Shown: positions 1-10,684 of the stretch, piece after piece
Position numbering within the stretch: the first letter of the stretch is position 1
Layout of the letters: each line of letters starts with the position of its first letter
Assembly: GCF_901933205.1 (NCBI RefSeq)
Contig: NC_044572.1
Coordinates: 92,346,965 to 92,410,964, forward strand
DNA from: Camarhynchus parvulus
Lineage: Eukaryota; Chordata; Aves; Passeriformes; Thraupidae
Length of the DNA: 64,000 bases
Reading direction: 5' to 3'
Made by a program: the position numbers and the translations under genes
The notes under the pieces: model-generated
Databases searched by the model: none
What the model was told of the DNA's origin: nothing
Seen by the model: only the letters and a program-made list of their open reading frames with translations

Positions 1-3000
1 TAGGTTATGTGCAGTTACTGAACACCAGCTTATGCCGAATCAGGATCTGGGGGGTTGAACAGTGAGAAGAGTCACTGAAGGGTTTTTTGCCTCTTAATAG
101 TGAGATTAGTCTAATGGACTGTTGGAGGCTTCATTTAATATTGCATTAACATTACTGCCATTGAGCGTGATAGCTGAAGTCAAGAATGAGTAGAGAGCAT
201 TTACATTCACTAAGCAAAGAGACATGCCATGTGACTTTACCTAATTGCTATTTACTTTTATTAGCCTGGAAAGTCATCTCAGATTTTTCATTTTGCATTT
301 ATTGCAGCAGTAAATTTACAAGCTGTGTAAGCCTGCAGACTCTGGAACAACTTTCTGGTGTGAAGCAATGAGACAAAACATTATTAGAACCCTTCAGGTC
401 TGCAGCAGTAGGTGCTGCTTTCTGCTTTGTGCACAGCAGCTGGGAGGGAGCTCACCAGGCTCACTGGGCAGTGCAGATGCTGTAGAGGGAGGGCTGTGTC
501 AGCTCTACAGGTTAACTGAAGCTAAGTGTAATTTCTCTTCTGCTTGGGTGGCTGAAATGCTTTTTAGGGCTGAAGATATCCGTGGCCTACTTCTGCTTGG
601 AAAGGATTTACATATGGAAAGGTCCCTTAATTTAAGCACAATTACTGTATGCTAGAGCACCCACTAAAAAAAATGCTGTTCTGGACTCTGGAGATCTATT
701 CAAGCAGCTACTGCTTTTAAGCAAAAGAAATCAAAGATCCAGAATTTTACTAGAGTTACAAGCCCCAGGTACTGTCTTAGTAAACAAAAATAGGGGTATT
801 TTTTGGTTTAGTTCATTTATTTTTGGTGCTTTTCCTGAAAGATAGCAAATGTGTCTTGTTTGATGAAAGGTGGCAGGTAATTTGTTTTCTTTTAAGGGAG
901 AACTGTATAACTGTATATGCTGCTGCATCCCACAGCCATGGCAGCTTGGGATCCTGGTCTGGTGGTAGCAGTGGTTCAGTGAATGCATTGCAGAATAATG
1001 AAGGTGATAATTCTTATCATGAACTCAAGCAGCAAAATAGGCATATAAGTGGGTCTTTTATATTCCTGGGGACAACGAGGTAAGGAGAGGTTTGGGGGGG
1101 TTCTGCCTAAATGGGTTTTTTTGCAGATGGAAATTCTAAAATGGTGAATGATATAATGCAGTGGGAAATTCTTCCATATGCCCTGAAAGTGGCTCAGAGC
1201 CAGTCAATGAAGCTGAAAAGATTTGAACTGCTGTTCAGAACAGTTACTTAACAGCCTAATTCACCTGACATCCCTGCCCTCCCTGCCCCATCCCTGTTAG
1301 GTGGTGGTTTGTGAATTTGAGAATTGTAAACCAGCAGCTCAGCCATGAGAATCCTGTGATGGGTGGCTTGACCTAAAAGACTTAGAAGGAATTCTGATAG
1401 TTCAACACTTGTTTCAGCAGTGACACCCTTCCTTATCTTCTCCCTAGTTTATCACTGACATCTTCTCAAGAGCTGGAATCGTTAATGACTAAACCCCTTC
1501 TCACTGCATCTTAATCTGTGATCTGTATCTGCCCTGATCAGCATCTGGACTCCCGGTTTCAAATGCCAGTGGGAACAAGTCTGTTCTGATTCCTTATTTT
1601 CTCAAGGCGTCTGTAAAGCATAGCTGTACATGGTGCAAGCCCGTGGGTGTCAGTCTGAAAGCGTTTGTGCAATAGCAGGGATGTGAAACCAGCATGAAAC
1701 ACTTGGCTGGAGAGGGTACTGCATGAAGTGGGAAGCTGAAGTTAGTTTCCTGAGAGAGACAACTGTTCCTCAACATTTCATACCACTGAAATGTGGTACG
1801 AAATGGCCACTTATGTGGCCTCTGTAAGAACAGACATCTAGACATAAGTATAATTTGGGTGTTTGGTATATTTAAAAGAAAAACCCCAAAATACAACAAA
1901 CTGCAATATGGGAGGGCTGGTCTCATTTTTAGCTGTTTAGAAGGAACTTGTAGTTGTCTGTCAGTTACTGGATATGTAATCTGGTGTACTACTAAGACTC
2001 ACAAGATGAGCTCATGAAATCATTATTTGCTTGCTTGTAAGGGAATTATGCCTAAATCTGCAGTGATGGAACCAGGTCAGCTCCACAGGAGGTCTGTTTG
2101 TTCGAATGCCAGGTGGAGCCATGTACCACTTGTCCTTATTATGGTAATTTGTTTCCATTACTTTAAGATTCAGCTAAGGTAAGACACAGATTTTTCCACA
2201 TATATGTTAGAGTGAAATCAGTAAAGAACACTTCCAAGTATTAAGTCTGATGCTTGACAGTTTACTCTCAAAGCTAGGCAAGCTCAATTGTGTCAGTTCC
2301 TTGTAAGATCATCTCTGCGCCTGAGTTCAGTTTTGAAATAAATTATGAGGTCAACATACTGCTGCTGGTGAGGGATAACAGACAAGGTTGTCTTAAAATA
2401 ATCCATTTAATTAACTGCTTCTGAAATAACTGGCCTGCATATTAACCATGTCCCTCTTATTAATTAGGCAGTTCTAAAATACTGTGTTGAATAGTCTATT
2501 GTAAGGGAGAAGAGAATTCACTTGTTATTTCAGGAAGGTTTATTTCTGTTTCCCTCTCAGCCTGAAACAGTCCTTGCCAGGCTTGAATGGGAACAGGAGG
2601 ATACTGCTGTTTCCGTGTTGAGGTTTGCCACTCTCAATTGGCCTGGATGCTTTTCAGCTGTAATTATGGAGATATGATGAATGCTAAGTGATAGAATGGG
2701 ACCACTTAACTCTGATAGGTTCCTGAGGCAGCCAGTGCTGATGGAGGAAGTCGTGTTAAGTTGCAGTGGGACAGTTACACAAGGACAGAGTGGCCCCAGC
2801 ACATGCAGCCGAGAGTGTTCTCAATATTTTGGCACATATTGAATTTGGCACCTCCTTCATTCTCACCCTCTGCCTTTTATTTCAGGTAATAGTCAAAATC
2901 ACTCTTGTGTTCCAGTGAGGGGAATGGGTTTATAGCAATTGGAGGGGAGTGGTTTAACTATCTTCTTGGACTCTACTACATGAGTAACTCACATAAGCAA

Positions 3001-4338
3001 ACTGGTAAACTTAAGAACGAGAAAAAAGATAAGTGGGGATGCCAGAACATGTTAATAGGAAGAAACCAGAGCAGCAATCACCAAAGTCAGTAAGTGCATC
3101 CAGTTGCTTTGATGGATCCTCTCTGCTCATCCGAGTAATTGCAGAGGAACTGGAGATGCTTAAGACTCCTAACAGTGCTCCAAGTGAGGGAGCTGTGACG
3201 TGAGAATTTCGTACAGTGCAGCATCCAGCTCTGATGAGCAAAGATTTAAAAAAAAAAAGTTCCTGCTGTAGTAATCACCTTTGCAGAACTGTTTCAGCAA
3301 AGCATTGTGTTCCTTTAAATGGGATTCAGGGATGATTTCTGAGTATGAGCGAGTGCAAGTCCTGTGGGAAAATCAATCATGAATGTACCACTAAAGAGAG
3401 GATGCTACTATTAAAAGTTCAACTAGCCACAGGCATGTAAGACCTGTATGCTTCTGAGGCAGTCCCAGAGAAAAAGCTTTTCTGAGAATGTATATACAAT
3501 AAAAAACTTCTAAACTTGCAGCAAAAATACATGCTGGTACCCTGAGCCCACTGTAGATATTTTTTTAGAGATCTTCCACTGAAGGGTTAGTTATCCACTC
3601 ATATTAGTTGTTTAAAAGTAATTTTGGAAAGATTAATGACACATTAGTAAACTTGTACATGTTTGTATTGAAAATCAGTCTGCATGAACAGGTTACCTAA
3701 CTCATTGAAAATTACTTCTTTACGTTTAAGAATGCACAGAAGAAAACCCTAACTGCTCATCACAGAAGTCAAATGACTGAAGACAATGACTCAACTTCCA
3801 CAACAAAAAGGACTTACACATGCCCTTTACTAGTGTAGATCAGCTTTTTCCTAGAGGAGAAAAACATGCACTGCATATGTAGCATTGCTGTTCTTATTAC
3901 AGCTTGATAATCTTGCCATGGATCATTTATCAACAGTTTGAAGAAAGCAGTTAAGCCTGTCCACAACACTGCAAGAGGAGACCAGGCTTCAGCTGATGAA
4001 CAGCAGCTTAACTCTACCACATTCAACCCAGGTCAGATAATCTACAGCCTTAGCCTCAATGAAAGCTAACCAAAATTACTTTTTTACATCTGTAACATGC
4101 AGCTGATGGATTTTAAACAAATATAACCACAGCCTCAGCTAGGGAGAGCTGAAAAGCATACATAATATAACTATTTTCACATTCCAGGATCAGAGGGAGA
4201 CGATGACATCTTGGGTGAATTTATGTACAAGGGTTCCACCACTTCCTCTCTCAACTACTCCATACTGACAAGCTTTTACTTAGTGCAAAAAGGCTACAAA
4301 ACTAAGAAACAATCTTTAAAAAGGTAGTTTCAGAAAGC
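1..4338. other. Left flank, no recognised gene
   Basis: AT-rich sequence with short open frames on both strands, none with a recognisable domain or codon pattern. Human synteny would place the 3' end of C6orf62 here on the plus strand; I could not find any of its coding sequence. An AATAAA on the plus strand at 3498-3503 might end a transcript entering from the left, but there is no other support. Confidence 0.5.
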
Positions 4339-4344
4339 TTTATT
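4339..4344 (-). terminator. Likely ACOT13 poly(A) signal (distal)
   Basis: AATAAA on the minus strand, about 520 nt after the stop codon, followed on that strand by a T-rich stretch (4,290-4,320) of the kind that supports cleavage. Preferred over the proximal signal because of this downstream element. The cleavage site itself cannot be seen. Confidence 0.55.
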
Positions 4345-4730
4345 GAATACTTCTTAATTTATTACAGCATCGGTTAATTACATGTTGTATTAGCCTGCTT
4401 TACGCTTTCAAACCAGTTCAGGACGATGTTACAGGAACTCTGTACTACCACCTCAGGGAACAAGTACAGCTGGGAAGCACTTCTAGTGGTGTTTGAGTGT
4501 GACAGTGACAGGCCTGAAGACAGGGTTGCTTTGTCACATGATGCCGCAGGTAGAGAAAGCAGATCTCTTAAAATGCTGTCATGCTGGTTAACCATATGGC
4601 TGGTCCAAAGGCTCTTCCCTTCTCCTATCTTGACCAAAAAAAGCCAGGTGCCTCCCTGTGCTGTCACACTCTGTTGTTCACCCAAACCCAGGCTTGTAGC
4701 AATACTGGTGGTAATTAAGAAATCTGTTCA

Positions 4731-4736
4731 TTTATT
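4731..4736 (-). terminator. Alternative proximal poly(A) signal for ACOT13
   Basis: A second AATAAA on the minus strand, about 130 nt past the ACOT13 stop codon. The sequence after it is not notably GT- or T-rich, so it may be weak or used only for a short 3' UTR isoform. Confidence 0.35.
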
Positions 4737-4864
4737 ACAGAAGTGAGACAAATTCACTTGATAGAGACTATCACAACTTTGTGCAGATGATATTGCATAA
4801 GTGAGAAAATAATTCTAAATGGGATTCTGAAGTCCAACATTCTTATTTAAAATACTTTTTCATA

Positions 4865-5021
4865 TTAATTTCCCAAGAACTTTGTATGTCTACCTTGTGC
4901 AATTAACTTTCCTGTAGCCTTATTTGTCAAATCCACAGTGGCAAATGCAAGAGTTTTTCCTTGCTTCAAAATCTGAGCTGTAATCAGTATATCTTCTCCA
5001 ATCTTAGCAGCAGAAGTGTAT
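4865..5021 (-). CDS. ACOT13: ACOT13 coding exon 3 and stop codon
   Basis: 157 nt. The acceptor reads CCTTGAAG and the exon starts with the A completing the split Thr89 codon, then Tyr-Thr-Ser-Ala-Ala-Lys. It encodes the last beta strands of the hotdog fold (KQGKTLAFATVDLTNKATG in the middle) and ends at TAA, 4867-4865. The exon has no long open frame in any other reading and is too short to stand out without homology. Confidence 0.95.
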
Positions 5022-8000
5022 CTTCAAGGAAGAAAAAAAGGAACAGGTAAGCAATTGTACTGAGGATAAATCCAAGAATATTTCTGCATTTTATATTATC
5101 GTGAAGGAATTTGTAGAAGCAGGTTATAAAGCAACATCTCTGTCTGCCTGCCTACTTGCAAACCCCCACTTAATGGATTTGAGCTCCTCTAACTACTGGC
5201 AGTGGTAAGTGTAAGAGTTCTCTGAGAAAATGGAGGCTAGAAAGAAACCCATTGGCTTGGTTCTGAGGAAAAGTCTGCTTTGGAACAGAAACAATGAGGC
5301 ATCCAAGACTTCAGTTAAAAGTTCAGCTCCAAGTCCTATTCCAACTGCTGGCTTCCTACAGCCTTTCTAAACTAGTTTGGCTGCTTCAGCTGCAAAATGT
5401 CAATGTCACAAAGGCTCCAGAAGGCCATGTCTGTATGGAACTGTAAGCATAGGTTAACTGTTCCCATACCCTGGTTAGAGGAAAGTCATGGAAATCGGCA
5501 CCCTCAAATGTTGTTTCCATTAATTAGAAAACTCTTGTTTTATTTACATGAGCAGGAGGGTGTGCTTTCAAAACGCACTCTTTGGGGAATAGGAAGAAAT
5601 TTCTGCACAAAGAATTTCCCTGGAACAAATTAGGAGGAACATGATCCAACCATGATCTGAGGTAAGGGAACAGTATTCAAATGTTAGAGCTGCAGAGGAA
5701 AATGAAGAATGGCTGGATGTTAATCTTGTTGAGATAAATTTCATCAGCGAGTCCATTTTTATACACGACACCATGTCACAAGAATGTCAGCCACGCCTAA
5801 CGCTGATGTAGCACCAGCTCCATTGCTTGACAAGGGCAGGATTTCAGCCTTGTCTCATTTCCAGAAGCTACTGCTGATCCTCTTGTGGTTACCAAAAAAA
5901 ATTTTCTCTGTTTCTCTCTGTTCTTTCCATTACTGAAATAGCTTCCTCATGACGATTTTTTAAAAAGCTCCTTCCCAAAAAGGAAAGAAGTTCTTGTAAC
6001 AATATTTGATATCCAATCTCACTTGTTCAATGAATGCAGTAGTCCAAGTTAAAAAAAGATATTAATATTGCTTCATGTAACATTGCCTAAAGGTAATTTT
6101 GGATCACCTCCAGAGACAGCACTTTCTTCAGATTTCAGCCCTTATGTAATTGGGTGAACATAACTGATAGTGTCAATAATTCAGATGTTGGCCTCTTGTT
6201 ATACCATTGCAGGAAAAAACCCATAATGATAGGAGAATTTTAGGTTTTAATTTCCAGTAAGATCCTAGTCATCAGAGTGGTGGCATGAAGCTTAAATAGA
6301 TGCTTAATCCCCCATCTGCCTAGTGGAGAAATCAGAAGGTGCTGGGAGAGAAGGGAGGGAATCTGGTAAAGATACAGACCACTCTCCACACACTTTTAAA
6401 GCTTATTTTTTTTAAGGCAGTTTTGATGAGGGGTTACTTTTCTAACATTTTTAATGCTCTGTGTTAGTTATTCTAAGTAGGATTACTTTAGTTCCAATTG
6501 GTCATAATGTCTTCATTAAAAGTAATGAAGCAAAGCTGACAAGCTACAATAGCATGATCAAAGAAAGTTTCAGAACAATTGGTTTTTTAAGACACCGTGC
6601 TTTTACAGGAAGAACTATTCTCAGTATAAAACTACCTTAAAATAACCTAGAGCAAAGGATTCTTCTTTCACTGAGAAATTCTGATTCAATCTGTAATTCA
6701 CCCTCTATACACAACAGAGGTAAACTCTGCTTTTTCTCTGGTTTATGGAGTAATACTAAAAAAGGGTTTACAGAAAGCTGCTTACCCTAGAGCTTGGGTT
6801 TTGAGGAGACATTAACATACCTGCACAAGCAAAAATTGAAACCAAACCAATTTCTTAGGAGTAAAATTGTTGACATATCAGCATCCCTTTACATGCTGAT
6901 ATGAAGGAATGGACACTTTACATAAGCTTTATGTAAAACTTATTTATTACATAAGCTTTTATGTAATAAATAAAAGCTTAAGAAGGTCCAACTCAAAATT
7001 TGAAACCAAATGGCAGTCTCCAAAAACACACACAACCCCTTTAATTTATCAAAACAGGACTTCTGAAACCAAAGAAAACACCCATTTTTAGTGAGTGCCA
7101 CAGCACAGAAAAGATGTCCAATGGAGTCAGTAGGGGAAGAAAAATTTTTGGTACCACAGTGGACGATACCTACGTGATGTTCATGTCCACACTGACCCCA
7201 GGCGCTGCTCTTTCTGTGTACAGCAATGCTGCTGTTGACACCACATCCACAAGGGTGGCTGTCAAACCTCCATGTAATGTGCCCCCTCTGTTTGTATGCT
7301 CCTCCTCTACTTTCATTTCACAAACAACTTTTCCAGGAGTTGCAGAGTGAAGTTTCATCTGTATAACCAAAAAAGGAATAAAAAGCTTAGTGATAGTAGT
7401 ACCGACACCTAATATTGCCCTCAATCAAATTGATAGTAATTTTTTTCTGACTCTGGACTCATGAGACAAATTAAAAGATGGAAAATAGAGTAATTCAACT
7501 GTCCCGTAAGATATTTCCATAGATTTTGAGCAGAAGACTGTTGCCTTAGAAAAATCTGTACTTCTAATGCAGACAAATATTTAAACTGACAGCTTAACAG
7601 AACTTCAATAGGTGCTATGCTGTTAAGAATTCCTTAGGAGGAAACTGTCTTCAGTTTTCCTTCTGCTTTAAGCCGTGAGTGAAAGACCAGATTAGAGGGA
7701 ACACAAAACTGCTCTAAGTATCTGTGTGTACCATAGTTGTGAAGGCATTTGTTAGCTCACAATATGGTAATGAGACCACCAGTAATTCATTAATCATTAC
7801 ATAAGAGCAACCTCAATAAAAATCAGTATTTTGAAATGGGAGTTGGAAATACTAATCAGATTGCCTCTCTGACTGGAAATTCATATTCATGAGTAGAAGT
7901 ATCCAAGACTGTATCACAATGTTACAGCATCGTCATTCCAGACCACAGGTGGTAAATCCAGAATTACAGCTCACCTAAGGTACCATGCTTCCCCCTATAA

Positions 8001-10408
8001 CCAACAAAAGAAGCTGGAATTTTGACACCAAGAAGGTACTGCAACTCAGTATTTGAAAATCTCTATTTAAATTTCTTCAGTCAGTAGCACTATATTCAAA
8101 ATCTGAAAGCATATGCAAAACTGGGGTAAGTTCCACATATATTTACATGCATAACTAAGACTTTGAAGTGCCTTTAGACTGTTAAAAGTAAAATGTGGAC
8201 ATATTTATTATATTTCTTCTTACTAATTTTAAGGTTTTTTAGAAGGGCATTTTTAAATTTGAATGTTTCCCTTCTGTTACCAGCTGAGTTTAAATATTTT
8301 TTGATCTTAAATGGTATTAAGGTTGAAATGTTTCCAGTTTCATTGTTCTTTATTTATAATGTATTGAAAGAGCTGAGTTTCACCCTTTCTGATAAAGTAA
8401 AATCTATCCAAATTTTGCAGACAAATGACACTAAGATCAGTGATGATGTAGTACAGTCTTCTAATGGAAAAAAACTGGTATTAAACAGAGAGGCAATTAC
8501 TGAGGCAACATCCTAATACAGAAATAGCACCGGTATCAATGCAAACGCCAAATCCTAAATCAGGCATGCTGCACTGCACTGGAGGCCTGAGCTTCTGACA
8601 GAATTTCTAAGGAGGACTTTACTGATGCTCAACACTGGGAGCAGATTGCTTCCACTCCCATCAGGGACTGGTGCTCCATCTCACCAGCGAGGTGAGGAAA
8701 GCATCTGGTCCCATTTGTCATTGCTCTGATCTGGCACTACATGCCTGCTCTCCTTGACAAAAATAGTTCAGTATTTGAATGCTTCCAGGACCTACTCAGC
8801 TAGAGCTGCTGGTCTGTGCTTCTCCCAGCCCTGCTGTGCTTGTCCTCCCACGCGTCTGCCTCGGGGAACAGCACATTGCTTCAGCTTCCAGGCTTTAAAC
8901 CCACAGTCGTTAGAGCCTGGGTAGATACCACATTGGAGTTACACCAGAAACTAAGTCTGAGGCCTGAGGTGAAAGGTTTCAGACTAAATGTGACTTCCCT
9001 GGAATAAGAAAAACCTCGAGTCATTTACTTATGGTAAGAGAGATTTCAGGTATCTCGCAGAAAAGCAGCAGTTACTTTAATTAAAACTGCACTTTTTTTG
9101 TTATTATCATCAGATTCCTAGCATCCTAATTCTAGAAGGTTGCAGGAAAAATCCGAAAGCATTCCCCAGGAAGACGGGAAACCTGTCTCCCAAGGCTCAC
9201 TTCCAGGCAGTTACCTTTACAAGCTGAAATGCTAATATCTGTTCACCACTTACCAGGATTTAAAAGGAGCATAAAGTTATCACAGTGAAGTGGTGACTAA
9301 GAACTAAATGAACTATAAATATATGAACTATCTTCTTAAAGCTTTATACATTTTAAAAAAAACTTTATACTCACCAACATGTCTTGGAAAAACACAACTG
9401 TAAGAATTACTTTGTGAACAGTTGGTTTCTATTAAGTGTATCCAACAAAAGCACTGCTTCCATTATAACATTTGCTCCTCCATAATGCAAAGCCATTTTT
9501 ACATGGCTGATTTTCTTAGCTATATTTACTCCATCACCCCATGTCACAGTTACACAACCAAACAAAAATTAAAGTAAAAATTTAACGAGAACACTGAAAC
9601 TGCTTCTAGAACAAGAACTTTCCTACACAGCAGCTATGCTACTGCATACTACACAAATTGCAGTGTAAATTAACAGTAACTTCAACTTTTTTTTGAGCAT
9701 AATGTAGCATGACACTGCAGCAGTACCAGTCAATTACATTTCCTTACACCAGAATGTGCAGTGAAGGTATAGTGTAAGGCCTTGTGTTGAAATTCAGAGA
9801 GTACTGGGGAGCGCGTTGTGCTTTCAGCCTGACTTCAGGCTCAGGAGATGTCATAACGAGACACCTTTCTAATTTTAAACAGGGAAGAGTTTATTTTACA
9901 ATTTCACCGCCCTGGAAGTTAGTGGCTTCGCACGTACTGCGAAGGAAAGAATGCCACCTGCTGAATGACTCCTGAAGGTTATTCAGTACAGCCACCTTCA
10001 GAGAGCTGCTGGAAGGCAGCTGGAGCGTTTAACGAGAGTCACTGAATAACAATCGAGTAATTATTCTTATTGTAACAATTGCGTTTCCTACCCCGTGTTA
10101 GCAGCACGGCCACACGCCAGGGTGCGAGGCCTGGAATGCGGGGAAACACCGGCGAGCCTGCACCGGCGGGCTCCTGCCGTGCGCGCAGCCCGCCAGGCTC
10201 GGCCCCGCGCAGCGCCCGCGGCTGAGCCCGCTCCAGCCGGTTATTCCGGGAGAGGACACAAGGCCGTAGAGACGAATTGTCCCGGCGGGGCCGCGCTCCC
10301 GGAGCCCTGCCCTCCAAGTGCCCGTACCTTGCCGAGCACTCGGTCGAAGCCCTTCGACTCCACCATGTACTTCATAGCCTCCTTCAGGCTCTCTACCGTG
10401 AGCCCCAT
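4865..10408 (-). CDS. ACOT13: Acyl-CoA thioesterase 13 (hotdog-fold thioesterase, THEM2), three coding exons
   Basis: Hydrolyses medium- and long-chain fatty acyl-CoA to free fatty acid and CoA; the family protein is a mitochondria-associated homotetramer that pairs with PCTP (family knowledge). Coding exons join as 10408-10328, 7358-7174 and 5021-4865, giving 423 nt = 140 aa plus stop, the same length as human ACOT13. The hotdog core is plain: residues 41-49 read EMKVEEEHT, followed by Asn50, then TLHGG at 54-58, Asp65 and Ser83. These match the positions of the human active-site residues Asn50, Gly57, Asp65 and Ser83 as I recall them. The C-terminus ends RHTKFLGN. The chosen start (10408-10406) has A at -3 and G at +4, gives the family's usual 27-residue exon 1, and an upstream in-frame ATG would only add an Arg/Gly-rich low-complexity extension from the CpG island. 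Introns are 2,969 and 2,152 bp. Identification is essentially certain. Confidence 0.97.
5022..7173 (-). other. ACOT13 intron 2
   Basis: 2,152 bp, AT-rich, no recognised repeat or gene. It contains a pair of nested AT-rich palindromes at 6918-6973 listed separately. Short open frames here are unremarkable. Confidence 0.85.
6918..6973. repeat. Two adjacent AT-rich palindromes with a shared core
   Basis: At 6940-6973 two perfect 15-bp arms (TTATTTATTACATAA and its reverse complement) flank a 4-nt GCTT centre. Just upstream, at about 6918-6936, a shorter palindrome (TTACATAA, 3 nt, TTATGTAA) has the same ACATAAGCTT core. The pair looks like a duplicated palindrome and could be the remnant of a small inverted-repeat element. 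No flanking duplication was recognised. Confidence 0.8.
7174..7358 (-). CDS. ACOT13: ACOT13 coding exon 2
   Basis: 185 nt, phase 0 at its 5' end and phase 2 at its 3' end. The acceptor reads TTATACAG and the donor is AC|GTAGGT. It encodes residues 28-88 and the first two bases of codon 89, and carries all the recognised catalytic residues (Asn50, the HGG loop at 56-58, Asp65, Ser83). Read through into the intron, the frame stops at once (TAG inside the donor), which supports the boundary. Confidence 0.96.
7359..10327 (-). other. ACOT13 intron 1
   Basis: 2,969 bp. The part next to exon 1 (10,100-10,327) belongs to the CpG island; the rest is AT-rich. An open frame of 107 codons on the plus strand at 8193-8516 is low-complexity, rich in Leu, Phe and Lys, and has no recognisable domain. 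No mobile element was recognised. Confidence 0.85.
10328..10408 (-). CDS. ACOT13: ACOT13 coding exon 1
   Basis: Encodes residues 1-27 (MGLTVESLKE at the start, FDRVLGK at the end), the helical N-terminal segment before the hotdog fold. It ends in phase 0 at AAG|GTACGG. The exon lies in the CpG island and its start codon is 90 bp from the TDP2 start codon on the other strand. Confidence 0.95.
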
Positions 10409-10498
10409 GCTGCCGCCCCGCTGGCCGCCGCCCGCCCGCCCGCGCCCCGGAACGGCAACCCCGGCGGGCGGCGCCACTCCCCGCCTTCCGCCGCAGCC
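10409..10498. promoter_or_regulatory. Bidirectional promoter / shared 5' region between ACOT13 and TDP2
   Basis: Ninety bases separate the two start codons. They contain GC-box-like runs (CCGCCCGCCCGCGCCCC near 10,428-10,447) and an ETS-type CTTCCG near 10,485, and no TATA box or CCAAT box. With so little space the 5' ends of the two transcripts must be very short, must overlap, or must start inside each other's first exon. Factor binding is inferred from motifs only. Confidence 0.8.
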
Positions 10499-10684
10499 AT
10501 GGAGGAGCGGGCCGAGGCGGCGCCGAGCCCGCCGCCGGCGGAGCACAAGCGGGAGCAGGAGGATGAGGAGGCGCTACACGTCGCCAAGCGGAGGAAGGTG
10601 CTGTGCTCCGAGTTCGCCGCCATCACCAGCAGTGACGAGGCCGTGGCGCGCCGCTTCTTGGCCGGCAGCGACTGGCATATGGAG
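10499..10684 (+). CDS. TDP2: TDP2 coding exon 1
   Basis: Encodes residues 1-62: an acidic and Pro/Ala-rich start, a basic patch AKRRK near residues 29-33 that could serve nuclear import (inference), and most of the UBA-like domain (LCSEFAAITS through SDWHME). Donor GAG|GTACGG, phase 0. Confidence 0.95.

Noticed and set aside
8193..8516. 107-codon hydrophobic open frame in ACOT13 intron 1
   Set aside because: AT-rich composition explains the Phe/Leu/Lys content; there is no conserved motif and it lies antisense in an intron.
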